The notes: generated by a model from the sequence alone, not told the origin. DNA of 56,178 bases from Gardnerella vaginalis (GCF_001563665.1 NZ_KQ961872.1:139804-195981); one strand, 5' to 3'; numbered from the stretch's first letter, positions 1 to 11,175 are shown. Numbers and translations are program-made.

Positions 1-209
1 CCCCCCCCCGTAGCCAAAATTAACAATATTCAACGTAAAAAATAGGGTTACTTCCCCAAAATCTAGCCATTACGCCTACACCAAAAGGTCCATTACACCC
101 ACACCAAAAAATAACATTCCAACTATAGTCCGACTATAGAGAAACCAACAAAATAACCCAACAAATAACCCAAAATAAACCAACAAAGACAACAACAAAG
201 ACAACAACA
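1..209. other. A-rich intergenic stretch downstream of the ATP synthase operon
   Basis: No gene was seen. The window opens with a run of nine C, which may be a slippage-prone tract or simply the window edge. Near-repeats follow: ACACCAAAA at two places around 71-77 and 101-108, and several CAACAAA units at 147-210. A 17-bp palindrome, CTATAGTC-C-GACTATAG, lies at 123-139; its role is unknown. Confidence 0.4.
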
Positions 210-249
210 AAATAAAAAACAGGAGCTTGGAATAGTCCAAACTCCTGTT
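210..249 (-). terminator. Rho-independent terminator of the atp operon
   Basis: The arms at 218-231 and 236-249 form a 14-bp stem with a 4-nt loop. In the minus-strand RNA the only non-Watson-Crick pair is a U-G wobble, while the plus strand would have an A-C mismatch. A T-rich tract follows on the minus strand. It lies about 30 bp after the atpC stop codon. Confidence 0.9.
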
Positions 250-277
250 CTCGTACCGGCTTTCGCTTTGAAAAAGC

Positions 278-592
278 CTAAATCACATTAGCATTCGGAA
301 GCACATTACCATCTTTATCAACATTGCAACTATGCTCAACTGCAATCGTAATGTGATCAGAGTCAACGGAGAAGAAACCGTCAGTCACATTAAAAACATG
401 ACGTTCGCCTTTTAAATCGTCAACTTTCACTAAACCGTGATCAATTAACGCAAGCACAGCCTCATGTCCAGGAAGTATACCCATCGAGCCATTCACAGAA
501 GGAATAACTACAAACTTAGCTTCACCTTCCCACACAGGATGCCTGGCTGCCACTACACTAACGCGCAGCGTTTTTACTTGCTTATCTACCAT
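278..592 (-). CDS. atpC: F1Fo ATP synthase subunit epsilon (short form)
   Basis: Epsilon subunit of the F1 central stalk, which joins gamma to the c-ring. The start chosen is the ATG of MVDKQVKTLRV, 2 bp after the atpD stop; an upstream in-frame extension would lie inside atpD. The product is 104 residues and covers the N-terminal beta-sandwich (VSVVAARHPVWEGEA at about residues 10-24, GSMGILPGHEAVLALI further on). It ends soon after, so most of the C-terminal two-helix domain present in about 130-residue epsilons, which mediates epsilon inhibition, is absent. It is the last gene of the operon and is followed by the terminator. Confidence 0.93.
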   Translation of the reverse strand: MVDKQVKTLRVSVVAARHPVWEGEAKFVVIPSVNGSMGILPGHEAVLALIDHGLVKVDDLKGERHVFNVTDGFFSVDSDHITIAVEHSCNVDKDGNVLPNANVI

Positions 593-594
593 AA

Positions 595-3092
<2,498 letters not shown>

Positions 3093-3095
3093 ATA

Positions 3096-4769
3096 CTACT
3101 TCTCCCCAGACTCGTTAGAATCAGATTTACGCTTTTCAGACTTCTTAGCTATAAGCTGCTCTTTTTCAACAGGAGCAGGATTTTCAGCTGGCGGCAAAGA
3201 ATCCTTCACGATCAAAGGCTTACCAGCAGAAGTCTTAAATGTTCTGCGGAAATCGTCAATAGCAGCATCAAGCTTAGACTCAGTTTCCTTAGTAAAATCT
3301 TCAGTATCGTGAATTACTTGCAAAATATCAGTTCCTTTATCAAGGTAATCTAATAATTCGCTTTCAAAACGCAAAACATCTTTTACAGGAATATCATCAA
3401 GCTTGCCATGCGTACCTGCCCATACAGAAACAACCTCTTGCTCCATAGAGCGAGGAGAGAACTGCTTCTGCTTAAGTAACTCAGTCAAACGAGCACCACG
3501 AGTAAGCTGAGCCTTGGAAGCTGCATCCAAATCTGAAGCAAACATTGCAAAGGATTCCAAAGACTTATAACGAGCCAAGGAGATCTTCAGCATGCCAGAA
3601 ACTTTCTTCAAAGCCTTTGCTTGAGCAGCACCACCAACACGGGAAACGGAAATACCGACATCAACTGCAGGACGCTGACCAGCATTAAACAAATCAGACT
3701 GCAAGAAGATTTGACCATCAGTAATAGAAATCACGTTGGTTGGAATGTATGCGGAAACATCGTTTGCCTTTGTTTCAATAATTGGCAAGCCTGTCATAGA
3801 ACCGCCACCCAAATCATCGGATAGCTTAGCGCAACGTTCAAGTAAACGAGAGTGAAGATAGAAAACATCACCTGGATAAGCTTCACGCCCAGGTGGACGG
3901 CGCAAAAGCAAGGAAATTGAACGGTATGCTTCTGCTTGCTTCGACAAATCATCGAATACAATCAAAACATGTTTGCCGTTATACATCCAATGCTGACCAA
4001 TAGCCGAACCAGTGTAAGGCGCAATATACTTAAAACCTGCAGAATCAGAAGCTGGGCTAGCAACGATCGTTGTATACTTCATAGCTCCTGCTTCTTCAAG
4101 GCTCTGACGTACAGCAGCAATAGTTGAACCCTTTTGTCCAATTGCCACATAGATGCAACGAACTTGTTTCTTCGGATCTCCAGTTTCCCAATTTGCACGC
4201 TGATTGATAATAGTATCAATAGCAATTGCAGTCTTACCTGTCTGGCGATCACCAATAATAAGCTGACGCTGACCGCGTCCTATTGGCGTCATAGCATCAA
4301 TTGCCTTCAAACCTGTTGACAATGGTTCATCAACAGGGTGACGGTGAATCACATCTGGTGCTTGAGCTTCAAGAATACGACGCTCTTTGCACTCAATCGC
4401 ACCCAATCCATCAATAGGAGCACCCAAAGGATCCACAGTACGACCAAGGTAAGCATCACCCACTGGTACGGATAACACCTCACCTGTGCGATATACTTCC
4501 TGCCCTTCTTCAATACCCGTAAAATCGCCTAGTATAACTACGCCAATTTCATGAGCATCAAGATTGAACGCAAGACCGAGAGTATCGTTCTCGAAAGTAA
4601 GCAACTCATTTGCCATGCAGCCGGACAATCCAGCTACGTGAGCAATGCCATCGCCAGCCGTAACAACATATCCAACTTCTTGAGTTGGCATATCTGTTGG
4701 CTTATACGAGTCAACGAACCCATCTAGAGCCTTGCGGATCAGGGCGGGATCAATAGATAGTTCCGCCAT
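3096..4769 (-). CDS. atpA: F1Fo ATP synthase subunit alpha
   Basis: Non-catalytic nucleotide-binding F1 subunit (557 residues). The P-loop GDRQTGKTA is near residue 173, with the typical [11 protein letters not shown] and the VGGAAQ arginine-finger region ([15 protein letters not shown]). The start is placed at [15 protein letters not shown] because TAAGGAGAAT lies just upstream; an in-frame start 16 codons earlier has no ribosome-binding site. The C-terminus carries a Lys/Glu/Ser-rich tail of about 40 residues (from about residue 515), which is not needed for the fold. It is separated from atpH by 97 bp, the widest gap between the F1 genes of the operon. Confidence 0.97.
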   Translation of the reverse strand: MAELSIDPALIRKALDGFVDSYKPTDMPTQEVGYVVTAGDGIAHVAGLSGCMANELLTFENDTLGLAFNLDAHEIGVVILGDFTGIEEGQEVYRTGEVLSVPVGDAYLGRTVDPLGAPIDGLGAIECKERRILEAQAPDVIHRHPVDEPLSTGLKAIDAMTPIGRGQRQLIIGDRQTGKTAIAIDTIINQRANWETGDPKKQVRCIYVAIGQKGSTIAAVRQSLEEAGAMKYTTIVASPASDSAGFKYIAPYTGSAIGQHWMYNGKHVLIVFDDLSKQAEAYRSISLLLRRPPGREAYPGDVFYLHSRLLERCAKLSDDLGGGSMTGLPIIETKANDVSAYIPTNVISITDGQIFLQSDLFNAGQRPAVDVGISVSRVGGAAQAKALKKVSGMLKISLARYKSLESFAMFASDLDAASKAQLTRGARLTELLKQKQFSPRSMEQEVVSVWAGTHGKLDDIPVKDVLRFESELLDYLDKGTDILQVIHDTEDFTKETESKLDAAIDDFRRTFKTSAGKPLIVKDSLPPAENPAPVEKEQLIAKKSEKRKSDSNESGEK

Positions 4770-4866
4770 AATTCTCCTTATGTACATTATGTACTTGCGT
4801 GAAGCTATTCGCTCCAAGCTTTGGCTTTCAGCAAATTGTGAATATCACACAAATTTGCCATAAGCA

Positions 4867-5448
4867 TTATTTAATTGCCTGAGTCCATGCACCATTGCGC
4901 GCTGAACGCTGTAATTGTTTCAGCTGCATCAACATGGTACGATCAGTTACTTTATCTCCGATGCAAATGCGCATACCACCAAGCACATTAGGATCTACAA
5001 TTGGGTTAATGTAAGCACGGTGACCCAATTTCTTACTGTAAATCTCAATCAATCGCTTGATTTGTTTCTCGCTAAGAGGCTGTGCTGTGGTTACTGTCAC
5101 TAATGTTTCTCCAGCTTCACGCTCGAAACCAGACCATGCACCACCAAAGCTACCTTTCTTACCGGTATCTTCTCCGCCATGCCATGTACCAACTAAGTAA
5201 TGCATGATGCGTAACACAACTGGATGCGCTTTATCTCCTATAAGATCGTCAATAAGACGAGATTTATCTTCAGAAGATCTATTCGGATCAGTAATTGCAT
5301 CAGAAAGCTCAGGATACTGATTAAGAGTGTCTACTAACAAAGACAACTCGTCGGCAATACGCTGTGCCTCGTCGTGCGCGTCCGTAATGGCTTGCACAAG
5401 CGAAGTACGAGATAAGCTCTCACTCACTCGCGATGCTTTTGCCTGCAT
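4867..5448 (-). CDS. atpH: F1Fo ATP synthase subunit delta
   Basis: Delta subunit (193 residues) that links the peripheral stalk to the top of F1. The N-terminal helical bundle (SLVQAITDAHDEAQRIADEL) and the C-terminal signature (TTAQPLSEKQIKRLIEIYSK, then NPIVDPNVLGGMRI) are clear. The ATG follows GGGAGGTAAAGG. It is 13 bp downstream of atpF. The length is near the classical 180 residues and is not the b-delta fusion known from mycobacteria. The C-terminus is slightly extended. Confidence 0.95.
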   Translation of the reverse strand: MQAKASRVSESLSRTSLVQAITDAHDEAQRIADELSLLVDTLNQYPELSDAITDPNRSSEDKSRLIDDLIGDKAHPVVLRIMHYLVGTWHGGEDTGKKGSFGGAWSGFEREAGETLVTVTTAQPLSEKQIKRLIEIYSKKLGHRAYINPIVDPNVLGGMRICIGDKVTDRTMLMQLKQLQRSARNGAWTQAIK

Positions 5449-5461
5449 CCTTTACCTCCCA

Positions 5462-6001
5462 CTATTCATGATCTGAATTTTCTGTATTCTCAACTTCATC
5501 AATGACGTGGTCGAGAACTTGTGCGCTCACTTTTTCATCATCCAACTTCGATGCAAGAATCTTGCCTGCCAAGGCAGCGGCCAATACTGAAACCTCTCCT
5601 TGAAGACTAGACATAGCATGCTTATGCTGAGCTTCAATAGAACGCTGCGCTTCACTAATAATCTTCGCAGCATCATGTTCAGCACGCTGGCGAGCTTCAT
5701 CAATAATCTTTGAAGCTTCTGAACGAGCTTGCTCTCGTGTTTTAGCAGCATCGGCTTGAGCCTGAGCTACTTGAGATTCAATATTTTCTTTAAGCTCATC
5801 TGCTTCACGCTGTGTTTCAGCAGCTTTAGCCATTCCGCCTTCAATTTTTTCTGCACGTTCATCGAAAATTGCTTGGAACTTTGGCATAACAAACTTGTAG
5901 AAGAATACGGCAAGAATCACCAAAATGATGAGCGACCACACGAGATCGTAAGCTTCAGGCAAGAACAATGCCAATTTACTATCTCCGGCTGCAAAAGCCA
6001 T
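5462..6001 (-). CDS. atpF: F1Fo ATP synthase subunit b
   Basis: Peripheral-stalk subunit b (179 residues). One transmembrane helix lies at about residues 18-38 (AYDLVWSLIILVILAVFFY). A long charged coiled coil with many Ala/Glu/Arg heptads follows (EKIEGGMAKAAETQREADEL). Ribosome-binding site AAGGACAAGCC. The gene lies between atpE and atpH. The C-terminal tail is acidic (VENTENSDHE). Confidence 0.96.
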   Translation of the reverse strand: MAFAAGDSKLALFLPEAYDLVWSLIILVILAVFFYKFVMPKFQAIFDERAEKIEGGMAKAAETQREADELKENIESQVAQAQADAAKTREQARSEASKIIDEARQRAEHDAAKIISEAQRSIEAQHKHAMSSLQGEVSVLAAALAGKILASKLDDEKVSAQVLDHVIDEVENTENSDHE

Positions 6002-6061
6002 GGCTTGTCCTTTCTTTTTTATTACTTATGACGTTTTCACGTCTACACATAAAGTCTTTAC

Positions 6062-6301
6062 TCAGGCGTTCATACCCATGATGTATGAAACGAATCCGAG
6101 CAAGCCCAAAACCTCAATGAATGCCAAGCCTACGAACATGAACAACTGCACACGATTGCCAACCGCTGGTTGACGAGCTGTGGATTCCATAGCCTTAGAT
6201 ACCACAAAAGACATACCTAATGCTGGAGCGATAGTTGCAATAGCAAATCCAAGAATGCTGAGGTTACCAGTCAAACCTGCGAGAGCAACGATAGTATTCA
6301 T
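6062..6301 (-). CDS. atpE: F1Fo ATP synthase subunit c
   Basis: Proteolipid that forms the rotor ring (79 residues, two transmembrane helices). The ion-binding carboxylate is E63 in GLAFIEVLG; the following Val and the lack of the Na+ ligand set argue for protons. The polar loop is ARQPAVGN (residues 42-49). In helix 1 the glycine ladder GxGxGxGxG is largely replaced: T23, A25, A27, G29, S31 occupy the ladder positions. Ribosome-binding site AAAGGAATAAAA. It lies between atpB and atpF. Confidence 0.95.
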   Translation of the reverse strand: MNTIVALAGLTGNLSILGFAIATIAPALGMSFVVSKAMESTARQPAVGNRVQLFMFVGLAFIEVLGLLGFVSYIMGMNA

Positions 6302-6406
6302 TTTTATTCCTTTCTTTATAAACTGCTTACAGTAGTTAAACTGTTATCAGTTCAAAACTTATGCAATTAACTTGATACAAGTTATGCGATTCATATTTTG
6401 CATGAC

Positions 6407-7249
6407 TTAGGCAGCAGCAGCTGCACTCTTTTCTTCCTCTTCCGGATAACTTTCCGAAACATAAACCGATGCAAGAACAGTGAAAATAAACGCCTGCAAT
6501 CCTGCAACCAAAATCTCAAACACTGTAAATAATATTCCGCCAAGAAGCCACAATACTCCTCCTAATGCGAGAAGTTTATTGCTCGAATCTACAACATAAA
6601 AATTAGTAAAAACTAAGCAAGTAGCAACTAGCAAATGCCCTGCAACCATATTTGCAAACAGACGTATTGTAAGAGAAAGTGGTCTGACGATTATAAGTTC
6701 TATAAGTTGCAATGGCGAAAGAATGAAGTAAATAGGCCAAGGCACTCCAGCTGGGAATAACGCTTCACGGAAGAAGCGCAAAAATCCTTTTTCTCGTATA
6801 CCAACATAAAGATATTGACATACAACCCACAATGCAAAAACCAATGGAGCAGCAATTGACGCAGTTGCAGCAATATTAAAACCTGGAATAACAGCGCACA
6901 AATTAAAGCAGAATATTGTTAAAAATAGCGTAGACATCATAGGAACGTAACGCTTGCCACGCTCTTCGCCAATCATCTCATAAACAATGTTGTATCGCAC
7001 AAAATCCATAAGAGTTTCAACTAGACTCTGCCAACGAGATGGAACTAACCTTGCTCGCGCGGCACTGATACCAAATACAAGCATGATTATGATCATCATC
7101 AATAATCGCACTAAAATAATGCGATTCATTGCAAATGGAGTTCCTTGGAACAAAATTTCTGGAGGCAAAAAATCCTTAATATTAGGCAACTCTGGCTGAC
7201 CTGACGCTATTACCATAGCATTGGTAAAGCCTCCAACGACTCCGCTCAC
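6407..7249 (-). CDS. atpB: F1Fo ATP synthase subunit a
   Basis: Stator subunit a (280 residues), multi-spanning, with the essential arginine in the conserved helix SLTIRLFANMVAGHLL (about residue 200). It forms the proton half-channels with the c-ring. The start is GTG with a strong AGGAGG 5 bp upstream, and it overlaps the stop of the preceding 44-codon ORF by 4 bp (GTGA), which suggests translational coupling. The C-terminus ends in Glu-rich EEEEKSAAAAA. No atpI-like gene is present upstream. Confidence 0.96.
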   Translation of the reverse strand: MSGVVGGFTNAMVIASGQPELPNIKDFLPPEILFQGTPFAMNRIILVRLLMMIIIMLVFGISAARARLVPSRWQSLVETLMDFVRYNIVYEMIGEERGKRYVPMMSTLFLTIFCFNLCAVIPGFNIAATASIAAPLVFALWVVCQYLYVGIREKGFLRFFREALFPAGVPWPIYFILSPLQLIELIIVRPLSLTIRLFANMVAGHLLVATCLVFTNFYVVDSSNKLLALGGVLWLLGGILFTVFEILVAGLQAFIFTVLASVYVSESYPEEEEKSAAAAA

Positions 7250-7380
7250 TGACGCCTCCTGCTAGTTTGACGCACCTTATAAAAACAAGCTGCACTTTTT
7301 GCAAATCCGTCTTTGCCAGGCGGCATGCATAAACCGAAAATACGGCTTCTGAATTCCGATTCTACTCGTGCTTTGTACAT
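7246..7380 (-). CDS. Small basic protein (44 residues), first ORF of the atp operon
   Basis: This short ORF starts ATG TAC AAA GCA and has a good ribosome-binding site, GGGAG, 8 bp upstream. Its stop codon overlaps the GTG start of atpB (GTGA), the arrangement of coupled genes. The protein begins MYKARVESEFRSRIF, has a central PPGKDGFAKSAACF segment and ends in RQTSRRRQ. It has no transmembrane helix, so it is not an AtpI/UncI protein. No family is recognised. It might be a real small protein, or a leader peptide whose translation sets the rate of atpB initiation. Confidence 0.6.
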   Translation of the reverse strand: MYKARVESEFRSRIFGLCMPPGKDGFAKSAACFYKVRQTSRRRQ

Positions 7381-7713
7381 AACTTATACTCCCTGTAGTT
7401 TATCACATTTTAGACTTATGGTTTTTATTTATTTTCCGATAAAATACAAGAAAATATATAAATTTTTATAAGGATACGGTTAATTCACGTAAAAATTACC
7501 ACTATATTTTTGAAAATTATTCATGCACATATGTTCACTTCTATGCCACAAACCGTACCCCTCCACGGTAAATATTTAACTCTTAAGTAAGCTGCACGCG
7601 CTAACTGCAGACTTGAAAATTGGAAAAACACTTAATTTTATTAAGCATATGTTTATTAAAATAGAAGACTATGTATAATTTGGTATGTTTTCGCAAAGAA
7701 ACACGCCAAAAAC
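7381..7713. other. A+T-rich intergenic region between the atp operon and tRNA-fMet
   Basis: No ORF with a ribosome-binding site was seen. The minus-strand promoter of the atp operon should lie here (about 7390-7450), but no single convincing -35/-10 pair stands out among many A/T-rich candidates. The stretch around 7440-7480 is almost pure A+T. Confidence 0.4.
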
Positions 7714-7741
7714 TTGACAAATCTCAATTTGCACCTATTGT
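7714..7741 (+). promoter_or_regulatory. Promoter of tRNA-fMet
   Basis: A -35 hexamer TTGACA at 7714-7719 and a -10-like TATTGT at 7736-7741 are 16 bp apart. The tRNA begins 25 bp downstream, a suitable distance for a short 5' leader. Confidence 0.6.
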
Positions 7742-7766
7742 AGATAGAGCTGTTAAAAATAGCCGA

Positions 7767-7840
7767 CGCGGGGTGGAGCAGCTCGGTAGCTCGCTGGGCT
7801 CATAACCCAGAGGTCCATGGTTCAAATCCATGCCCCGCTA
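7767..7840 (+). tRNA. Initiator tRNA-fMet (anticodon CAT)
   Basis: The 74-nt cloverleaf has no encoded CCA. The anticodon loop CTCATAA is closed by three G-C pairs (GGG/CCC). The first base of the acceptor stem (C1) faces T72 and so is unpaired. Both traits mark initiator rather than elongator tRNA-Met. The D arm GAGCAGCTCGGTAGCTC and the T arm GGTTCAAATCC are standard. It is followed directly by a terminator. Confidence 0.95.
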
Positions 7841-7842
7841 CT

Positions 7843-7897
7843 AAAAGCCAAGAATTAAGCAATTTTCTCACGATTTGCTAATATTCTTGGCTTTTTT
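7843..7897 (+). terminator. Terminator after tRNA-fMet
   Basis: A 13-bp stem, AAAAGCCAAGAAT (7843-7855) with its complement at 7883-7895, is extended inward by TAAGCAA/TTGCTA and followed by T residues. It starts 3 bp after the tRNA. Confidence 0.85.
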
Positions 7898-7983
7898 ACT
7901 TTACTTAAATATTCCTCATTATCTCTTTACTGCAAATCTTCCATTACGCTAAAATCAAATCGAGAAGGAAAGGAATTAAGTTA

Positions 7984-10089
7984 ATGAGGGGATTAAATAC
8001 GTTTAATTCTGAGCAAAATTTAACGTTAGATTTATTGGAAGCAGAAAAAACGTTGGACGTTAATGAAACTGCAAAAAAATTATCTGTTTCTACTGCAACT
8101 ATAAGAAATTGGGTAAAACTAGGAAGAATTAAGAAAATAAATACATCAGGCAAAAAATTATTATTCGAAGAACACGAAGTAGAAAAACTTTTATCAGATA
8201 TAATCACAGGGAAATCTGATAAATTAACCAAACGCAGAAATAAGAAGGCTATTAAAGGACTGAACCTTTACGCTGATTACATTGAAGATGACGGAAAAAA
8301 TATCTTAATCGGCTCAGAACTAGTAAAGAAAGATTCTGCTTTATATACCGCCATACATACCGATCTGCATACCGATACATATCCAGATCAAGATCCAAAT
8401 CAAGATCAATATCCCGATCCATATCCCGAAAAAAATATAAGAATTCTTATAGCAACCTTAGCTTTGAAACTTTATTTACAGTCAGCAAAACTTCCATATA
8501 TTTCATTGCAAGTCTTCATAGCACAAAATAAAAATGACTGCATATCTAAGCTATTGCGAGAATTATTGCACAACATCGACATCTCGCAATTAGGAACGTA
8601 TCAGAACGTACCAACACCAACTTTCATACCATATCAAGATTTCCTGGGCTTTATATACATTTCAGTTAGCAGCATTTCATATAGAAAATCTACTGGCTCT
8701 TATTTCACACCAATAAATATCGTAAATAAATTACTTGATTCAGTAAAAGCATCTACACAGTTCAATAATGGAAATATTATTGATTTATGCTGCGGAACCG
8801 GAAACTTTCTTCTTGCATCGCTCAAAAGAGGTGCGTCAATAGAGCGTTTATACGGTAACGATATAGACGAAATCTCAGTTTCTATTGCGAAATTAAACCT
8901 TTGTATAAACGGAATAAACAATATAAATACACTAAATGAACATATTAGAAAAGTTGATTCTCTATTAAATAGAGATACGAGAAAATATGATCTCGTAATT
9001 GGCAATCCGCCTTGGGGATATGTTTATTCCGAAACTGAAATTAATAAACTTCTAAATAGTTACAAAACAGCATCAAAGAAAGGCTCTGAATCTTATGACT
9101 TATTCATGGAGTTATCTTTAAATATTATCAATCAAAATGGGCTAATAGCATATGTTTTGCCAGAAGCCATCTTAAATGTAAAAGCACATCAAAAAATAAG
9201 ATGTTTCATAAAAAATACATCTTCTATAAAATTTGTTAGCTATATTGGCAATCCTTTTACAGGAGTAGCCTGCCCTTGCATACTTATTGTCTTAAAAAAG
9301 GATGGCGAAGGAAGTACTATAGGCTGCAATATTGAAACGAACAATTTAAGATTCACAATAAATAAGAACCGTGATCTATCAGAAGAATATTGGAATTTTG
9401 ACCTTTCTGACGAAGATGTTGATTGCTTAGAAAAACTTACTAACGTAAAAAACGGATTTACACTGAAAAATCAAGCTGACTTTGCATTAGGCATTGTTAC
9501 TGGAGCAAATAAAAAATATATTTCTAATACAAAAAACCCACAAAATGAGATGATACTTAAAGGAAGCAATCTACATAAATATTATTTTGACAATAGTAAT
9601 AGCTACATCCATTTCGTTCCGAACACATTTCAACAAGTAGCTCCCATTGAAATGTATCGCGCAAAAGAAAAGCTAATTTATCGCTTTATATGCGAAGCTC
9701 CAGTTTTTTCTTACGATGCAAATCAAACATTATCTCTAAATAGTGCCAACATACTAATTCCTCACGTTACAGGGATTAGCATGAAGTATATTTTAGCAAT
9801 ACTAAATTCTAGAACAATAACTTATTGGTGTCGTAAAAAATATAATTCAGTAAAATTACTCAGATCACATATTGAAGAAATACCATTCCCAACACCTTCA
9901 AGCGAGGAACAAAATACAATTGTGAAGCTTGTAGATAATTTACTAAGCTTAGAAAATCATTGCACATTAGATAAAACAACTCTTTACAATGAGATCGAAG
10001 AGCATGTTATGAGATTATATAATCTTAATAACTCAGAAAAGGAGATAATAAACAGCTTTTCTAGTCAATTCGATTCTTTTCTAAAGTAG
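7984..10089 (+). CDS. HTH-fused N6-adenine DNA methyltransferase of a restriction-modification system
   Basis: A 701-residue protein. The N-terminus carries a MerR/excisionase-like helix-turn-helix (DVNETAKKLSVSTATIRNW, about residues 23-43). A low-complexity Asp/Pro/Gln/Tyr linker follows at about 120-150, then the gamma-class methyltransferase core: STGSYFTP (about 238), SAM motif DLCCGTGNF (about 265) and catalytic NPPW (about 341-344). The C-terminal third resembles TaqI/Eco57I-type target-recognition regions, including PFPTPSSEEQNTI. It is known that such enzymes methylate adenine. The HTH fusion suggests self-regulation (inference). Base composition is clearly more A+T-rich than its neighbours. 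A putative nuclease gene converges on it downstream. Confidence 0.85.
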   Translation: MRGLNTFNSEQNLTLDLLEAEKTLDVNETAKKLSVSTATIRNWVKLGRIKKINTSGKKLLFEEHEVEKLLSDIITGKSDKLTKRRNKKAIKGLNLYADYIEDDGKNILIGSELVKKDSALYTAIHTDLHTDTYPDQDPNQDQYPDPYPEKNIRILIATLALKLYLQSAKLPYISLQVFIAQNKNDCISKLLRELLHNIDISQLGTYQNVPTPTFIPYQDFLGFIYISVSSISYRKSTGSYFTPINIVNKLLDSVKASTQFNNGNIIDLCCGTGNFLLASLKRGASIERLYGNDIDEISVSIAKLNLCINGINNINTLNEHIRKVDSLLNRDTRKYDLVIGNPPWGYVYSETEINKLLNSYKTASKKGSESYDLFMELSLNIINQNGLIAYVLPEAILNVKAHQKIRCFIKNTSSIKFVSYIGNPFTGVACPCILIVLKKDGEGSTIGCNIETNNLRFTINKNRDLSEEYWNFDLSDEDVDCLEKLTNVKNGFTLKNQADFALGIVTGANKKYISNTKNPQNEMILKGSNLHKYYFDNSNSYIHFVPNTFQQVAPIEMYRAKEKLIYRFICEAPVFSYDANQTLSLNSANILIPHVTGISMKYILAILNSRTITYWCRKKYNSVKLLRSHIEEIPFPTPSSEEQNTIVKLVDNLLSLENHCTLDKTTLYNEIEEHVMRLYNLNNSEKEIINSFSSQFDSFLK
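8341..8432 (+). repeat. Imperfect hexamer/12-mer repeats inside the methyltransferase gene
   Basis: Repeating units such as CATACCGAT, ATCAAGATCC and CGATCCATATCC encode a linker of the type HTDLHTDTYPDQDPNQDQ and lie between the HTH and the catalytic domain. The units are multiples of 3 bp, so slippage would change linker length without breaking the frame. Confidence 0.55.
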
Positions 10090-10243
10090 TAAATTTCTTT
10101 TCTAAAGTAGTAGATATTTTGACTCAAATTGCAACAACTAACAGAATTATCACTGTGACTAAAGTTACACAGTTTCGAGTAAGGTTCCGTACTTGAGTAA
10201 AGCTCAGAACTAAACTAAATTGACGGACTTGAGTAAAGCTCAG
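10072..10243. repeat. Short direct repeats between the converging methyltransferase and nuclease genes
   Basis: TTCTTTTCTAAAGTAGTA occurs twice in tandem across the methyltransferase stop codon. ACTTGAGTAAAGCTCAG occurs at 10191-10207 and 10227-10243. Further ACTAAACTG copies follow up to 10315. No clean intrinsic terminator was seen between the two genes. Confidence 0.55.
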
Positions 10244-10319
10244 GATTTTAATAAAGTGCCTAATTCTACTAAACTGCCGGATTTAAATTACATAGCAGAT
10301 CAACTAAACTGCCAAAATG

Positions 10320-10907
10320 CTATTCTTCTATTTTTGAAAACAGATCATATAATTCTTCATACGTAAGAACTCGTTTTAGATGATTCTCCATATGGTAATG
10401 TAGAGTCCCTTGATTCAAATGGAACTGCCCTTCTCCTTCATTACCACGATGTTGCTTATTGGAATATCCAGGGCACTTTAAAACCTCATCTTTTGTCATT
10501 GAAAATATCCGAATGCAATCTGCAAAGAATAGACCATAATAAAGAACCTGAAATTCTTTAGTTTTTACTTGTTGAATATTGCAATCAAAAGCAAATCCCT
10601 TTTCTACATCACTACTTTTCATTGAGCGATTAGCAAGGTTTGCTTTTTTACATTGGCTAATTACATTTGTATCTAGAATTTTATCGTCATTTTCTTTCAT
10701 AACGGTTGAGAACTTTACTTCAACTCGTCCTTCTGTTTGAGAATATTTATCAAATGCAGAATCATGGGATTCAGACATGTTATAAAGATACTTAATCATT
10801 ATTTCTGCTACTGTACCGAACCTGCGAGTTCTAAGAGCAAAAATACCATCTCTAAATTCCTTCAATTCTTCCGACTTATCCACTTGACTTTCCAATTTAT
10901 CTTCCAC
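10320..10907 (-). CDS. Putative restriction endonuclease of the RM island
   Basis: About 195 residues of no firmly recognised family. A PD-(D/E)xK-like core is suggested by DSAFDKYSQTEGRVEVKFS, where Asp and the E-V-K triplet fit the catalytic pattern. A basic segment, GYSNKQHRGNEGEG, follows. Its position, converging on an orphan adenine methyltransferase in the same A+T-rich island, makes a cognate nuclease the best explanation (inference). The start is uncertain: GTG at 10907 is preceded by AGGTGG at a good distance, and another GTG lies 12 bp further upstream in an exact 12-bp repeat. It could instead be an unrelated accessory gene. Confidence 0.55.
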   Translation of the reverse strand: MEDKLESQVDKSEELKEFRDGIFALRTRRFGTVAEIMIKYLYNMSESHDSAFDKYSQTEGRVEVKFSTVMKENDDKILDTNVISQCKKANLANRSMKSSDVEKGFAFDCNIQQVKTKEFQVLYYGLFFADCIRIFSMTKDEVLKCPGYSNKQHRGNEGEGQFHLNQGTLHYHMENHLKRVLTYEELYDLFSKIEE

Positions 10908-11175
10908 TTTATCTTCCACCTTACTTTACACTTTCTCGGATTTCTACTTTACGATTTGTCGCTGTTAGAGTTCGATTTTTACTTTACGATTTTAGATTTT
11001 AGATTTTAGATTACGATTTTTACTTTACGATTTTAGATTCAAAATCTTTTCCAATATATTGAAAACTACAATCGAATTCATATTTATTTTTTATTTACCA
11101 ATATTTTGTTCTACATATCGCGCTAATAGTCAAAATTATTTCTAAAAACAAATTAAACACTTAAAAGCACATATA
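10908..11175. repeat. A+T-rich repeats upstream of the nuclease gene
   Basis: A 26-bp sequence (10973-10998) recurs exactly at 11014-11039. Between them TTTTAGA is repeated three times in tandem. ACTTTACGATTT occurs at least three times overall. These repeats lie where the minus-strand promoter of the nuclease gene should be. No gene was seen. Confidence 0.6.

Noticed and set aside
7984..10089. Type I HsdM or BREX PglX methyltransferase
   Set aside because: No hsdS/hsdR or brx genes lie nearby; size and domain order with a TaqI/Eco57I-like C-terminus fit a type II enzyme better.
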